Source: Streptomyces laurentii
GTDB taxonomy: Bacteria > Actinomycetota > Actinomycetes > Streptomycetales > Streptomycetaceae
Direction of reading: 5' to 3'
Length of the DNA: 64,000 nucleotides
Assembly (NCBI GenBank): GCA_002355495.1
Contig: AP017424.1
Location: forward strand, 2,294,001 to 2,358,000
Position 1 is the stretch's first letter. Each line of letters starts with the position of its first letter. Both the position numbers and the translations under genes were made by a program. Shown one piece after another: positions 17,842 to 27,594 of this stretch. Below the pieces are notes generated by a model that saw nothing but the letters and a program-made list of their open reading frames with translations, was not told the origin of the DNA and searched no databases.

Positions 17842-18840
17842 CTACGCGAGGTGGAAGTCGTACGCCTCGACCTCCGCCAGGTACCGCTCCCGGCGGGGCT
17901 CGTCGTCGTCCAGGAAGGACGCCAGGAAGGAGTTGCGGGCCAGGGTCCGCAGCTGGTCCGGCGTGAGGGAGAGCGTGTCGCGCACCGCGTCGAAGTTGTC
18001 CCCGACGTAGCCGCCGAAGTACGACGGGTCGTCGGAGTTGACGGTCGCCATCAGGCCCGCCGCCAGCATCTCGCGCAGCGGGTGGTCCTTGAGGGTGTCG
18101 ATCGTCCGCAGCCGTACGTTCGACAGCGGGCACAGCGTCAGCGGCACCCGCTCCCGCGCCAGCCGCTCGACCAGCTCCGGGTCCTCCACGCAGCGCAGCC
18201 CGTGGTCGATGCGCTCCACGCCGAGGACGTCGAGGGCCTCACGGATGTACTCCGCCGGGCCCTCCTCGCCCGCGTGCGCGACCCGCCGCAGACCGAGCCG
18301 GGCGGCCTCCTCGTACACCTCGCGGAACTTCGCCGGCGGGTGCCCGACCTCGGCCGAGTCGAGCCCGACCCCGGTGATCCGGTCCAGGTACGGCCCGGCG
18401 GCCCGCAGCGTGTCGAGCGCCGACTCGGCCGACTCGTCGCGCAGGAAGCACATGATGAGCCGGGTGGAGATGCCGTACCGCTCCTCGGCGCGGTCCAGCG
18501 CCGCGCCCAGACCCTCGACGACGGTGCCGATCGGCACACCGCGCACGGTGTGCGCCTGCGGGTCGAAGAAGATCTCGGCGTGCCGTACGCCCTGCGCGGC
18601 GGCCCGCGCCAGGTAGGCGTCGGCCAGCTCGGTGAAGTCGTCGGCGGTGCGCAGCACGGCCATCAGGGCGTAGTAGAGGTCCAGGAAGGACTGGAGGTCG
18701 TCGAAGCGGTACGCCTCGCGCAGGGCCTCGGTGTCGGCGTACGGCAGGGTGACGCCGTTGCGCGCGGCGAGCGCGAAGGCCAGCTCGGGTTCGAGGGTGC
18801 CTTCGATGTGGAGGTGCAGTTCAGCCTTGGGGAAAGCCAT
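17842..18840 (-). CDS. Adenosine/adenine deaminase family protein
   Basis: 332 residues. Zinc-dependent purine deaminase: metal motif H9-x-H11 in ELHLHIEGTLEPEL, the catalytic HAGEEGP, HGLRC, and TVNSDDPSYFGGY near the C-terminus. The N-terminal IEGTLEPELAFALAARNGV and the NSDDP signature resemble the Aah1-type adenine deaminases more than classical adenosine deaminases, which have a different motif after the HxH. Either way it works in purine salvage, releasing ammonia from an adenine ring. It is 11 bases downstream of rnz. Confidence 0.85.
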   Translation of the reverse strand: MAFPKAELHLHIEGTLEPELAFALAARNGVTLPYADTEALREAYRFDDLQSFLDLYYALMAVLRTADDFTELADAYLARAAAQGVRHAEIFFDPQAHTVRGVPIGTVVEGLGAALDRAEERYGISTRLIMCFLRDESAESALDTLRAAGPYLDRITGVGLDSAEVGHPPAKFREVYEEAARLGLRRVAHAGEEGPAEYIREALDVLGVERIDHGLRCVEDPELVERLARERVPLTLCPLSNVRLRTIDTLKDHPLREMLAAGLMATVNSDDPSYFGGYVGDNFDAVRDTLSLTPDQLRTLARNSFLASFLDDDEPRRERYLAEVEAYDFHLA

Positions 18841-18851
18841 GGGGTGTCGTT

Positions 18852-19754
18852 CTATCTCTTCGGTACGGGGACCCTCATCAGGTCCTGGGCAATGCTCAGC
18901 TCCCCCGTGAACCCGGCCGCCCTCGCCTGCCGCTCGAACTCCGCCGGATCGGCGTACCGCTGCGAGAAGTGGGTGAGCACGAGGTGCCGCACGCCCGCGT
19001 CCCGGGCGACCGCGGCGGCCTGGCCGGCCGTCAGATGGCCGTGGTCGGTGGCGAGCCGGACGTCCTCGTCGAGGAAGGTCGACTCGATGACGAGCAGATC
19101 GGCGCCGTCGGCGAGCGCGTGCACGCCGTCGCACAGCCGGGTGTCCATGACGAACGCGACCCGCTGCCCGCGCCGGACCTCGCTGACCTCCTCCAGCGTG
19201 ACGCCGTCCAGGACGCCCTCGCGCTGGAGCCGGCCCACGTCGGGGCCCGCGATGCCGTGCGCGGCGAGCCGCTCGGGCAGGATGCGGCGCCCGTCCGGTT
19301 CGACGAGGCGGTAGCCGTACGACTCCACGGGGTGGGAGAGCAGGGCGGCTTCGAGCGTGTACGAGTCGGTGACCGCGAGCGGCCCGTCGGCCGCGACGGG
19401 GACCTCGGTCAGCGAGACGGTCTCGTGGTACGCCGTGGCGTACCGCAGCCGCTCGAAGTACCGCTGTCCGCTCGCCGGGTAGTGCGCGGTGACGGGGTGC
19501 GGGACCCGGTCGAGGTTGATCCGCTGGATCACCCCGGCCAGGCCCAGCGAGTGGTCGCCGTGGAAGTGCGTGACGCAGATCCGGTTCAGGTCGTGCGCCG
19601 CGACCCCGGCCCGCAGCATCTGGCGCTGCGTCCCCTCGCCGGGGTCGAAGAGGATGCCCTGCCCGTCCCAGCGCAGCAGATAGCCGTTGTGGTTGCGGTG
19701 CCGGGTCGGGACCTGGCTGGCCGTCCCGAGGACGACCAGTTCACGTGCGGACAA
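18852..19754 (-). CDS. rnz: Ribonuclease Z
   Basis: 300 residues, the short form of tRNase Z. Metallo-beta-lactamase fold with [11 protein letters not shown] (H63, H65, D67, H68), a C-terminal [11 protein letters not shown] and [10 protein letters not shown]. The N-terminal [25 protein letters not shown] is characteristic. It removes 3' trailers from tRNA precursors; Streptomyces tRNA genes lack CCA, as the three in this window show, which makes this step necessary. It forms a compact minus-strand group with the HIT and deaminase genes. Confidence 0.92.
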   Translation of the reverse strand: MSARELVVLGTASQVPTRHRNHNGYLLRWDGQGILFDPGEGTQRQMLRAGVAAHDLNRICVTHFHGDHSLGLAGVIQRINLDRVPHPVTAHYPASGQRYFERLRYATAYHETVSLTEVPVAADGPLAVTDSYTLEAALLSHPVESYGYRLVEPDGRRILPERLAAHGIAGPDVGRLQREGVLDGVTLEEVSEVRRGQRVAFVMDTRLCDGVHALADGADLLVIESTFLDEDVRLATDHGHLTAGQAAAVARDAGVRHLVLTHFSQRYADPAEFERQARAAGFTGELSIAQDLMRVPVPKR

Positions 19755-19769
19755 GGAGACGCTCCGGAC

Positions 19770-20129
19770 CTATCCGGGCGGCCAGTTGAGGCCGCGGCCG
19801 CCCAGCACGTGGGCGTGCGCGTGGAAGACGGTCTGGCCCGCGCCGGAGCCGGTGTTGAGGACGATGCGGTAGCCGCTCTCGTCCACCTTCTCCTGCTCGG
19901 CGACCTGACCGGCCTCGCGCAGCACGTCGGCGGCGATGTCCGGCGCGCCGGCCGCCAGCGAGGCGGCGTCGGGGTAGTGCGCGCGCGGGATCACGAGCAC
20001 GTGGGTGGGCGCCTGCGGGTTGATGTCGCGGAACGCGACGGTCGTCTCCGTCTCGCGCACGATGGTCGCCGGGACCTCCCCCGCCACGATCTTGCAGAAC
20101 AGGCAGTCGCTCTGCGGCTCTCCGGCCAT
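19770..20129 (-). CDS. HIT (histidine triad) family protein
   Basis: 119 residues. The triad HAHAHVL lies at H103, H105 and H107, with Cys9 and Cys12 (CLFCKI) as the zinc site found in the HINT-like branch. These are nucleotide phosphoramidases or AMP-hydrolases of broad and poorly defined cellular role. ATG 20129 has GAGGAGG about 10 bases upstream; the frame opens 12 codons earlier without a ribosome site. It lies 15 bases upstream of rnz. Confidence 0.9.
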   Translation of the reverse strand: MAGEPQSDCLFCKIVAGEVPATIVRETETTVAFRDINPQAPTHVLVIPRAHYPDAASLAAGAPDIAADVLREAGQVAEQEKVDESGYRIVLNTGSGAGQTVFHAHAHVLGGRGLNWPPG

Positions 20130-20265
20130 GGCCCGGGCCTCCTCGTCTCGGTCGAACTCGATCACACGTACACCCGCATGCTATCCGGGACCGCCGACGG
20201 CCCGGCCGGTTATCCCCATACCTTCCGGCCCCTTCGGCACCCGCGAACCCCAGGGCCTCCGGCCC

Positions 20266-21009
20266 TTACGACCAGCGGCCGGTGCGGCCGAGGACGAGCG
20301 CGGCGGCCGCCGTACCCGCCGTGGAGGTGCGCAGGACGCTCGGCCCGAGCCGGTACGGCCGGGCGCCCGCCGCCTCGAACAGCGCCAGTTCCTCCGGCGA
20401 CACGCCCCCTTCGGGCCCGACGACCAGCACGATCGTTCCCTCGCGCGGCAGTTCGGCGGTCGCGAGCGCGCCGCTCGGGTGGTCGCGGTCCTCGTGCAGC
20501 ACGGCGGCGAAGTCGGCGGTCGCGAGCAGCGCGGCGACCTGCTTGGACGTCATCAGATCGGCGACCTCGGGGAACCGGGTGCGGCGCGACTGCTTGCCGG
20601 CCTCGCGGGCGGTGGTGCGCCACTTGCCGAGGGCCTTCTGCCCGCGGTCGCCCTTCCACTGGGTGATGCAGCGGGACGCGGCCCACGGCACGATCGCGTC
20701 CACGCCGGTCTCGGTCATGGTCTCGACGGCCAGTTCGCCGCGGTCGCCCTTGGGCAGGGCCTGGACGACGGTGATCGAGGGCGCGGGCGTGGGGTTCTCG
20801 TGCGGCGCGGAGGTCTCCACGGTCAGCCGGTCCTTGCCCTCCACGGCCCGCACCACGCCGTCGAGCCAGCGGCCCCGGCCGTCGGTCAGGACGACGTCCT
20901 CGCCCGGCTGGAGCCGCTTCACGGACACGGCGTGCCGGCCCTCGGGCCCGTCCAGGACGTACAGCCGGGTGTCGGGAAGGGTGTCGACGACGAAGACGGG
21001 TGCGGTCAC
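20266..21009 (-). CDS. rsmE: 16S rRNA (uracil1498-N3)-methyltransferase
   Basis: 247 residues. SPOUT methyltransferase: N-terminal PUA-like part (EGRHAVSVKRLQPGEDVVLTDGRG), KGDRGELAVETMTETGVDAIVPW in the middle, and the C-terminal knot motifs LVVGPEGGVSPEELALF and YRLGPSVLRTSTAGTAAA. GTG 21009 has AGGAG upstream and overlaps the stop of the nitronate monooxygenase (GTGA), indicating coupling. In many Streptomyces rsmE lies between hrcA-dnaJ and a HIT gene, as here. An AGGGCC/GGCCCT hairpin overlaps its 3' end. Confidence 0.93.
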   Translation of the reverse strand: MTAPVFVVDTLPDTRLYVLDGPEGRHAVSVKRLQPGEDVVLTDGRGRWLDGVVRAVEGKDRLTVETSAPHENPTPAPSITVVQALPKGDRGELAVETMTETGVDAIVPWAASRCITQWKGDRGQKALGKWRTTAREAGKQSRRTRFPEVADLMTSKQVAALLATADFAAVLHEDRDHPSGALATAELPREGTIVLVVGPEGGVSPEELALFEAAGARPYRLGPSVLRTSTAGTAAAALVLGRTGRWS

Positions 21010-22115
21010 GAGGTGCTCCTGGGACTGACGGGGCTGGTGGTGCCGTAGAGGGCGGTGTGGAGTTCTTCGGCGAGGACCTCGACCAGTCGCCCGGCCGGCA
21101 GCTCCCGGGCCAGCCGGTGGCCCTGCCCGGCCCACAGCGCCATGCCCTGCGGGTCCCCGGCGGTCGCGGCGGCCCGGCGCAGCGGGGCGGTGAGGTGGTG
21201 GACCTCGGGGTACGCGGCGGGGGCGTACGGTCCGTGCTCGCGCATGAACCGGTTCACCAGGCCGCGGGCCGGACGCCCGGAGAAGGCCCGGGTCAGCTCG
21301 GTACGGGTGAACAGGCCGGTGAGGTCCGGATCGGTCAGGGCCCGCTTGTGCAGCGGGTGCGCGCCGGACTCGGGGCAGACGAGGAACGCGGTGCCGAGCT
21401 GCGCCGCGTCGGCGCCCGCCGCGAGGACGGCGGCGATCTGCCGGCCGCGCATGATCCCGCCGGCGGCGACGATCGGCAGCCGGACCTGCTCCCGTACCTC
21501 GGTGACCAGCGGCAGCAGTCCGCTGCCGCTGCCCGCGGACGGGCCGTCGGCGGGGTCGTCGCGGTGGGTGCCCTGGTGCCCGCCCGCCTCGGTGCCCTGC
21601 ACGCAGACGGCGGCGGCCCCGGCCCGTTCGGCCGTCCGGGCCTCCTCGGCGGAGGTGACGGTGACGATCGTGTACGTGCCGGCCCGGGCGAACGCGTCGA
21701 GCACGTCACGGTCGGGGCAGCCGAAGGTGAAGGAGACGACCGGCACCGGGTCGTCGAGGAGGATCGCCAGCTTGGCGTCGTACGCGTCGTCCCGGCCCTG
21801 CTCGGGATCGCCCAGCTCCGTCCCGTACCAGCCGGCCTCGCCCGCCAGCTGGTGCCGGTAGACCTCGACGGCGGCCGGGTCGGCCGGCTGGTCGACGGGC
21901 GGCATGAACAGGTTGACCCCGAAGGGCCGCGCGGTCTGCCCGCGGACCTGCTTGATCTCCTGGTAGAGCCCGCCGGCGGTCTTGTACCCGCCGGCCAGGA
22001 ACCCGAGCGCGCCCGCCCCGCACACGGCGCCGACGAGATCGGGGCAGGAGCCGCCACCGGCCATGGGGGCCTGCACGATCGGATACCGGGAGAGATCGTT
22101 CAGAGCGGTGGACAT
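21006..22115 (-). CDS. Nitronate monooxygenase / 2-nitropropane dioxygenase-like flavoprotein
   Basis: 369 residues. FMN-binding TIM barrel: N-terminal PIVQAPMAGGGSCPDLVGAVCGAGALGFLAGGYK, QGTEAGGHQG in the middle, then PIVAAGGIMRGRQIAAVLAAGADAAQLGTAFLV, the phosphate-binding segment. It oxidises alkyl nitronates such as propionate-3-nitronate, a respiratory poison. It lies downstream of a strong terminator behind dnaJ, and its stop overlaps the rsmE start. Confidence 0.88.
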   Translation of the reverse strand: MSTALNDLSRYPIVQAPMAGGGSCPDLVGAVCGAGALGFLAGGYKTAGGLYQEIKQVRGQTARPFGVNLFMPPVDQPADPAAVEVYRHQLAGEAGWYGTELGDPEQGRDDAYDAKLAILLDDPVPVVSFTFGCPDRDVLDAFARAGTYTIVTVTSAEEARTAERAGAAAVCVQGTEAGGHQGTHRDDPADGPSAGSGSGLLPLVTEVREQVRLPIVAAGGIMRGRQIAAVLAAGADAAQLGTAFLVCPESGAHPLHKRALTDPDLTGLFTRTELTRAFSGRPARGLVNRFMREHGPYAPAAYPEVHHLTAPLRRAAATAGDPQGMALWAGQGHRLARELPAGRLVEVLAEELHTALYGTTSPVSPRSTS

Positions 22116-22180
22116 GCGGGCATCGTTTCATGCCGCCGCGAGGCCGCCGAATCAACGGGCGAGACCGGGCGGATACGCCG

Positions 22181-22215
22181 GAGGGGCGGCCCGCACCCTG
22201 TGCGGACCGCCCCTC
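22181..22215 (-). terminator. Strong hairpin terminator behind dnaJ
   Basis: Arms 22181-22196 and 22200-22215 pair over 16 positions with a single mismatch and a 3-base loop. It lies between the dnaJ stop and the start of the next gene on the same strand. No long T tract. Confidence 0.75.
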
Positions 22216-22259
22216 GGACGTGGAACCACGGACTCGGCGCCCCGTGAAGGGCATCCGGC

Positions 22260-23399
22260 CTACCGCCCGTTGAAGGCATCCTTCAGGCGCGAGAAGAGGC
22301 CCTGCTGCCCGGGCTGGAACTGCCCCGTGGGCCGCTCCTCGCCGCGCAGCTTGGACAGTTCGCGCAGCAGTCGCTCCTGCTCGGCGTCGAGCTTCGTCGG
22401 GGTCTGGACCTCGACGTGCACGATCAGGTCGCCGCGGCCGTTGCCGCGCAGGTGCGTGACACCGCGGCCGTGCAGCGGGATCGACTGGCCGGACTGGGTG
22501 CCCGGCCGGATGTCGATGTCCTCGACTCCGTCGAGCGTCGTCAGTGGCACCTTGGTGCCGAGCGCGCCCGCCGTCATCGGGATGGTCACCGTGCAGTGCA
22601 GGTCGTCGCCGCGCCGCTGGAAGACCTCGTGCGGAAGCTCGTGGATCTCGACGTACAGGTCGCCGGCGGGGCCGCCGCCGGGGCCGACCTCGCCCTCGCC
22701 CGCGAGCTGGATGCGGGTGCCGTTGTCGACACCGGCGGGGATCTTGACCGTGAGGGTACGGCGCGAGCGGACCCGGCCGTCGCCCGCGCACTCGGGGCAC
22801 GGGGTCGGGACGACGGTGCCGAAGCCCTGGCACTGCGGGCACGGGCGCGAGGTCATGACCTGGCCCAGGAAGGACCGGGTGACCTGGGAGACCTCGCCGC
22901 GGCCGCGGCACATGTCACAGGTCTGCGCCGAGGTGCCGGGCGCGGCACCCTCGCCGGAGCACGTGGTGCAGACGACGGCCGTGTCGACCTGGATGTCCTT
23001 CGTGGTGCCGAAGGTCGCCTCGTCGAGGGTGATCTCCAGGCGGATCATCGCGTCCTGGCCGCGCCGGGTGCGCGAGCGCGGGCCGCGCTGGGACGCCGTA
23101 CCGAAGAAGGCGTCCATGATGTCCGAGAAGTTCCCGAAGCCGCCCGCGCCGAAGCCGCCGGCCCCGCCACCGCCGCCGGAGGCGGACAGGGGGTCGCCGC
23201 CGAGGTCGTAGACCTGCTTCTTCTGCGGGTCGGAGAGCACCTCGTAAGCGGCGTTGATCTCCTTGAACCGCTCCTGGGTCTTCGGGTCCGGGTTCACGTC
23301 CGGGTGGAGCTCACGGGCAAGACGGCGGAAAGCCTTCTTGATCTCGTCCTGTGAAGCGTCGCGGCGCACGCCGAGTACGGCGTAGTAGTCCGTGGCCAC
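22260..23399 (-). CDS. dnaJ: Chaperone DnaJ
   Basis: 379 residues, full-length type I J-protein. J domain with HPD at 32-34, a Gly/Phe-rich linker (about 70-95), four zinc-binding CxxCxGxG repeats (starting at Cys144, 161, 187 and 201), and the two C-terminal substrate domains. It is a co-chaperone that delivers substrates to DnaK and stimulates its ATPase. The GTG start follows the hrcA stop directly (TAA-GTG), so it is in one operon with hrcA under the CIRCE operator. Streptomyces usually have a second dnaJ in the dnaK operon; this is the hrcA-linked copy. Confidence 0.95.
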   Translation of the reverse strand: MATDYYAVLGVRRDASQDEIKKAFRRLARELHPDVNPDPKTQERFKEINAAYEVLSDPQKKQVYDLGGDPLSASGGGGGAGGFGAGGFGNFSDIMDAFFGTASQRGPRSRTRRGQDAMIRLEITLDEATFGTTKDIQVDTAVVCTTCSGEGAAPGTSAQTCDMCRGRGEVSQVTRSFLGQVMTSRPCPQCQGFGTVVPTPCPECAGDGRVRSRRTLTVKIPAGVDNGTRIQLAGEGEVGPGGGPAGDLYVEIHELPHEVFQRRGDDLHCTVTIPMTAGALGTKVPLTTLDGVEDIDIRPGTQSGQSIPLHGRGVTHLRGNGRGDLIVHVEVQTPTKLDAEQERLLRELSKLRGEERPTGQFQPGQQGLFSRLKDAFNGR

Positions 23400-24419
23400 T
23401 TACGACTCCGCCAGGATCTGTCCGACGTAACGTGCCACTGCGCGTACCGCTCCCATCGTTCCGGGGTAGTCCATGCGGGTCGGTCCGACCACGCCGAGTT
23501 TGGCGACTGCCTCGCCGCCCGAACCGTAGCCGACCGAGACGACGGATGTGGACGTGAGGCCCTCATGGACGTTCTCATGCCCGATCCGTACGGTCATGCC
23601 CGATTCCTTGGCCTCGCCGAGCAGCTTGAGGAGCACGACCTGCTCCTCGAGAGCTTCCAGGACGGGCCTGATCGTCAGGGGGAAGTCGTGCCCGAAGCGG
23701 GTCAGATTGGCGGTACCGCCGATCATGAGCCGTTCCTCGCGCTGTTCGACGAGGGTTTCGAGCAGGGTGGCGAGCACGGTGGAGACCGTGCCGCGGTCCT
23801 CCACGTCCTCGAAGGACTCCGGGAGATCCTGCACCAGCTGCGGCACGTCCGCGAAACGGCGGCCGACGACCTGGCTGTTGAGCCGGGCCCGCAGATCGGC
23901 GAGAGGCGTCTCGCCGAACGGCGCCGGAAGGTCGACGACGCGCTGCTCGACCCGGCCGGTGTCGGTGATGAGTACGAGCATCAGCCGGGCGGGCGCCAGC
24001 GAGAGCAGCTCCACATGCCGCACCGTCGAACGGGTCAGCGAGGGGTACTGCACGACGGCGACCTGCCGGGTCAGCTGCGCGAGCAGCCGGACCGTGCGGG
24101 CGACGACGTCGTCGAGGTCGACGGCGCTGTCGAGGAAGCTGTGGATCGCCCGCCGCTCGGGGGTCGAGAGCGGCTTGACGCCGGCCAGACGGTCGACGAA
24201 GAGGCGATAGCCCTTGTCCGTGGGGATGCGGCCGGCACTGGTGTGAGGCTGGGCGATGTAGCCCTCGTCCTCCAGGACCGCCATGTCGTTGCGCACGGTG
24301 GCGGGCGACACGCCGAGCTTGTGGCGCTCGGTCAGCGCCTTGGAGCCGACCGGCTCCTCCGTGCCGACGTAGTCCTGGACGATCGCGCGCAGCACTTCGA
24401 GTCTGCGTTCGCTGAGCAT
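23400..24419 (-). CDS. hrcA: Heat-inducible transcription repressor HrcA
   Basis: 339 residues. N-terminal winged helix ([30 protein letters not shown] and [19 protein letters not shown]), a GAF-like middle and the C-terminal [23 protein letters not shown]. It represses class I heat-shock genes by binding CIRCE, a copy of which is 45 bases upstream, so hrcA-dnaJ is self-regulated. ATG 24419 is the family start. Confidence 0.96.
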   Translation of the reverse strand: MLSERRLEVLRAIVQDYVGTEEPVGSKALTERHKLGVSPATVRNDMAVLEDEGYIAQPHTSAGRIPTDKGYRLFVDRLAGVKPLSTPERRAIHSFLDSAVDLDDVVARTVRLLAQLTRQVAVVQYPSLTRSTVRHVELLSLAPARLMLVLITDTGRVEQRVVDLPAPFGETPLADLRARLNSQVVGRRFADVPQLVQDLPESFEDVEDRGTVSTVLATLLETLVEQREERLMIGGTANLTRFGHDFPLTIRPVLEALEEQVVLLKLLGEAKESGMTVRIGHENVHEGLTSTSVVSVGYGSGGEAVAKLGVVGPTRMDYPGTMGAVRAVARYVGQILAES

Positions 24420-24463
24420 CGCGCGCACCTCCAGCTGTCGTTCCGGTTCCGCTTGCTCCGCTT

Positions 24464-24490
24464 TTGGCACTCGCCCTGTTCGAGTGCCAG
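24464..24490. promoter_or_regulatory. CIRCE operator (HrcA box)
   Basis: TTGGCACTC, nine bases, GAGTGCCAG. The arms pair and match the CIRCE consensus (TTAGCACTC-N9-GAGTGCTAA) except at the third base of one arm and its partner in the other. It is 45 bases upstream of hrcA and 86 bases upstream of the divergent MBL hydrolase gene. Confidence 0.95.
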
Positions 24491-24575
24491 GAATCCACCC
24501 GCAAGTGTAAGGCGGCGGACATCGCTCCTGGCAAGGAGGCGGGCTGGGCGCCCTTCGAACGGTTAGCGTCCCGCC

Positions 24576-25298
24576 ATGGACATGGACTGGGAATCGTGCG
24601 GCTGGGAACGGCTCGGCGAGGGGGTCGGACGGCGCCGGCTGCCGGGCTGGGACGCCACGGTGGGCCTGGTGACGGGACGAAACGGGGTACTGCTCTACGA
24701 CACGGGCTCGACCCTCGCCGAGGGGGCCGAACTGCGGGCGCGGGTGACCTCGCTCACGGGCGGGCGGAGCGTGACGCATGTCGCACTCGGCCACCCACAC
24801 TTCGACCACGTGTTCGGCACCGCGGCGTTCCCGGAAGCCGAGGTCCACGGAGCCGCGGGCCTCGCCGAACTGCTCCGGCGGGAAGCGGACGATCTACGGT
24901 CGGACGCCGTACGCCACGGGGTGGACCCGGAGGCCGCGACCGCCGCGGCGACGTCGCTGATCGCCCCCGGACACGAGGTCTCCGGCGAACTCACCCTCGA
25001 CCTGGGCGGCCGGCCCGTCGTACTGGCGAACGTGGGGCCCGGCCACACCCGCCACGACCTGGCCGTCCTCGTGCCCGGCACTCCGCCTGTGCTCTTCTGC
25101 GGCGACCTGGTCGAGGAGTCCGGCGAACCGCAGGCGGGCCCGGACGCGGTCCCCACCGAGTGGCCGGCCGCCATGGACCGGCTGCTGGCGCTGGGCGGCG
25201 AGGACGCGCTGTACGTGCCGGGGCACGGGGCGGTGGTGGACGCCGGGTTCGTACGACGCCAGCGCGAGGAACTGGCACGGCGCGCCTCGGTGTCGTAG
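24576..25298 (+). CDS. MBL-fold metallohydrolase
   Basis: 240 residues. Metallo-beta-lactamase fold: [12 protein letters not shown] (the HxHxDH site), [24 protein letters not shown] and a C-terminal [19 protein letters not shown]. The substrate is not evident; similar small hydrolases act on thioesters or lactones. Divergent from hrcA and 10 bases upstream of the DUF3097 gene, so the two plus-strand genes are likely co-transcribed. Its promoter must lie close to the CIRCE element, so HrcA could affect it. Confidence 0.85.
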   Translation: MDMDWESCGWERLGEGVGRRRLPGWDATVGLVTGRNGVLLYDTGSTLAEGAELRARVTSLTGGRSVTHVALGHPHFDHVFGTAAFPEAEVHGAAGLAELLRREADDLRSDAVRHGVDPEAATAAATSLIAPGHEVSGELTLDLGGRPVVLANVGPGHTRHDLAVLVPGTPPVLFCGDLVEESGEPQAGPDAVPTEWPAAMDRLLALGGEDALYVPGHGAVVDAGFVRRQREELARRASVS

Positions 25299-25308
25299 CG
25301 TCGCCGAA

Positions 25309-26112
25309 ATGCGCAGCTACAACCCCGATCTGACGCCCCCTTGGAAGCGTTCGGCACCCGTGCCGGAGGTCCCGGCGGACCGTGATCTGGTCGTCGAGGA
25401 GGTCGGAACGGGTTTCTGCGGGGCGGTGATCCGCTGCGAGGCGGGCACGGTGACCCTGGAGGACCGTTTCGGCAAGCACCGGGTCTTCCCGATGGAGCCG
25501 CGCGGCTTCCTCATCGACGGCCGTCCGGTCACCCTGGTCCGCCCCGCCGGGCCCGCGCCGGCCCGCCCCACCCGCACGGCGTCCGGCTCGGTCGCGGTCC
25601 CGGGCGCGCGGGCCCGGGTCGCGCGGGCGGGCCGCATCTACGTCGAGGGCCGCCACGACGCCGAACTGGTCGAACGGGTGTGGGGCGACGACCTGCGGAT
25701 CGAGGGCGTCGTCGTGGAGTACCTGGAGGGCGTCGACGACCTCCCGAGCATCGTCGCCGACTTCGCCCCGGCCCCGGACGCCCGCCTCGGCGTCCTGGTC
25801 GACCACCTGGTCCCGGGCTCGAAGGAGTCCCGCATCGCGGCCCAGGTCTCCTCCCTGGACGTCCTGGTCGTCGGCCACCCGTACATCGACGTCTGGGAGG
25901 CCGTGAAGCCGTCCTCGGTGGGCATCCCCGCCTGGCCCACGGTCCCTCGTGGCCAGGACTGGAAGACGGGCGTCTGCCACGCCCTGAACTGGCCCCCGAA
26001 CACGGGCGCGGCCTGGCAGCACATCCTCTCCCGGGTCCACTCCTACAAGGACCTGGAACCGGCGTTGCTGGGCCGCGTGGAGGAACTGATCGACTTCGTC
26101 ACGGCCCCCTAG
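25309..26112 (+). CDS. DUF3097 family protein
   Basis: 267 residues. Matches the actinobacterial DUF3097 family as I remember it: N-terminal YNPDLTPPWKRS, an oligonucleotide-binding-like barrel (EEVGTGFCGAVIRCEAGTVTLEDRFGKHRVFPM), a Toprim-like centre (RIYVEGRHDAELVERVWGDDLRIEGVVVEYLEG, LGVLVDHLVPGSKESRIA) and a C-terminal GVCHALNWPPNTGAAWQHILS. The Toprim-like residues (E in VEGRHDAEL, D in LVDHL) suggest a nucleic-acid enzyme, but no function is established. The 150 bases after the stop are C-rich with no gene. Confidence 0.82.
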   Translation: MRSYNPDLTPPWKRSAPVPEVPADRDLVVEEVGTGFCGAVIRCEAGTVTLEDRFGKHRVFPMEPRGFLIDGRPVTLVRPAGPAPARPTRTASGSVAVPGARARVARAGRIYVEGRHDAELVERVWGDDLRIEGVVVEYLEGVDDLPSIVADFAPAPDARLGVLVDHLVPGSKESRIAAQVSSLDVLVVGHPYIDVWEAVKPSSVGIPAWPTVPRGQDWKTGVCHALNWPPNTGAAWQHILSRVHSYKDLEPALLGRVEELIDFVTAP

Positions 26113-26261
26113 CCCCCACTTTCTCTGCCCCGCCCTCCCCCTCCCCGGCCCTCGCGCCACCCACCACAAACCAGCGCACCGCCCCGGACCCGCGCCCCAC
26201 TCCCCGGCGCGCCCGCACCACCGCACCCCGCACCGCAGCGCGCAGCGCCCCGCGCCCCCCG

Positions 26262-27494
26262 TCAGTCCACCAGGTCCCGCACCACCGCGTCCGCCAGCAA
26301 CCGCCCCCGCAGCGTCAGCACCGCCCGCCCCGCCTCGTACGCCTCCCGCTCCAGCAGCCCGTCCCCGAGCGCCCGCTCGGCGGCTCCGCGCCCGGCCGGC
26401 TTGAGCAGGTCCAGTTCGACGCCTTCGCGCAGCCGCAGTTCCAGGAGCACCCGCTCGACCCGCCGGTCCTCGTCGGTGAGGATTTCCCGCCCGGCACCGG
26501 GCGACCGTCCTTCTCCGAGGGCCGCCGCGTACGCGCCGGGGTGTTTCACGTTCCACCAGCGGACGCCGCCGACGTGGCTGTGGGCGCCGGGCCCGGCGCC
26601 CCACCAGTCGGCGCCGCGCCAGTACAGCTCGTTGTGGAGGCAGCGGCCGGCGTCGGTGGTGGCCCAGTTGGACACCTCGTACCACTGGTAGCCGGCCTGT
26701 GCGAGGACGTCGTCGGCGATGAGGTACCGGTCGGCGTGGACGTCGTCGTCGGTCATGGGTATCTCGCCGCGCCGGATGCGCCGGGCGAGCTGGGTGCCTT
26801 CTTCGACGATGAGGGCGTAGGCGCTGATGTGGTCGGGTCCGGCGCCGATGGCCGCGTCGAGGGAGGCCCGCCAGTCGTCGTCGGTTTCGCCGGGGGTGCC
26901 GTAGATGAGGTCGAGGTTGACGTGGTCGAAGCCGGCGGCGCGGGCTTCGGCGACGCAGGCTTCGGGGCGGCCGGGGGTGTGGCTGCGGTCGAGGATCTTG
27001 AGGACGTGCTGCCGGGCGCTCTGCATGCCGAAGGAGATGCGGTTGAAGCCGCCGGCCCGCAGTTCGGCGAGGTAGGCCGGGTCGACGGATTCCGGGTTGG
27101 CCTCGGTGGTGACTTCGGCGTCGTCGGCGAGTCCGAATTCATCGCGGATCGCGGCGAGCATCCGGACGAGGTCGGCGGCGGGCAGCAGGGTGGGCGTGCC
27201 GCCGCCGACGAAGACGGTCCGGACGGGGCGCGGGTCGTCGCCGAGGGTCTTGCGGGCGAGCCGTATCTCCTCGGTGACCTGGCCCGCGTAGTTCTCGCGG
27301 GAGGCGAGCACGCCGCCCGCACCGCGCAGTTCGCTCGCGGTGTAGGTGTTGAAGTCGCAGTAGCCGCAGCGGGTGGCGCAGTACGGCACGTGCAGATAGA
27401 AGCCGAGCGGTCGCTCCCCCGCACCGTCCAGGGCGTGCGCGGGAAGCGCTCCGTCCTCGGGCATGGGGTCACCATCGGGCAGTACGGAAGGCAT
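26262..27494 (-). CDS. hemW: HemW-type radical SAM protein
   Basis: 410 residues. Radical SAM cluster C39-x3-C43-x2-C46 in YLHVPYCATRCGYCDFNTY, then FVGGGTPTLLPAADL, a glycine-rich SAM region, and a C-terminal HemN-like domain. It lacks the extended N-terminus of true coproporphyrinogen oxidase HemN. HemW binds heme and acts as a heme chaperone in the bacteria studied. Between this gene and DUF3097 (convergent) nothing else is seen. Confidence 0.92.
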   Translation of the reverse strand: MPSVLPDGDPMPEDGALPAHALDGAGERPLGFYLHVPYCATRCGYCDFNTYTASELRGAGGVLASRENYAGQVTEEIRLARKTLGDDPRPVRTVFVGGGTPTLLPAADLVRMLAAIRDEFGLADDAEVTTEANPESVDPAYLAELRAGGFNRISFGMQSARQHVLKILDRSHTPGRPEACVAEARAAGFDHVNLDLIYGTPGETDDDWRASLDAAIGAGPDHISAYALIVEEGTQLARRIRRGEIPMTDDDVHADRYLIADDVLAQAGYQWYEVSNWATTDAGRCLHNELYWRGADWWGAGPGAHSHVGGVRWWNVKHPGAYAAALGEGRSPGAGREILTDEDRRVERVLLELRLREGVELDLLKPAGRGAAERALGDGLLEREAYEAGRAVLTLRGRLLADAVVRDLVD

Positions 27495-27594
27495 GCCGCC
27501 ATTGTCCCGTACTGCCCGTGGCGCGCTCCAGCCCTGTGGATAACTTCACGTCGGAGCCGAAGCCCGCAGGTCACACCGCGGGCCGTACCTCAGG

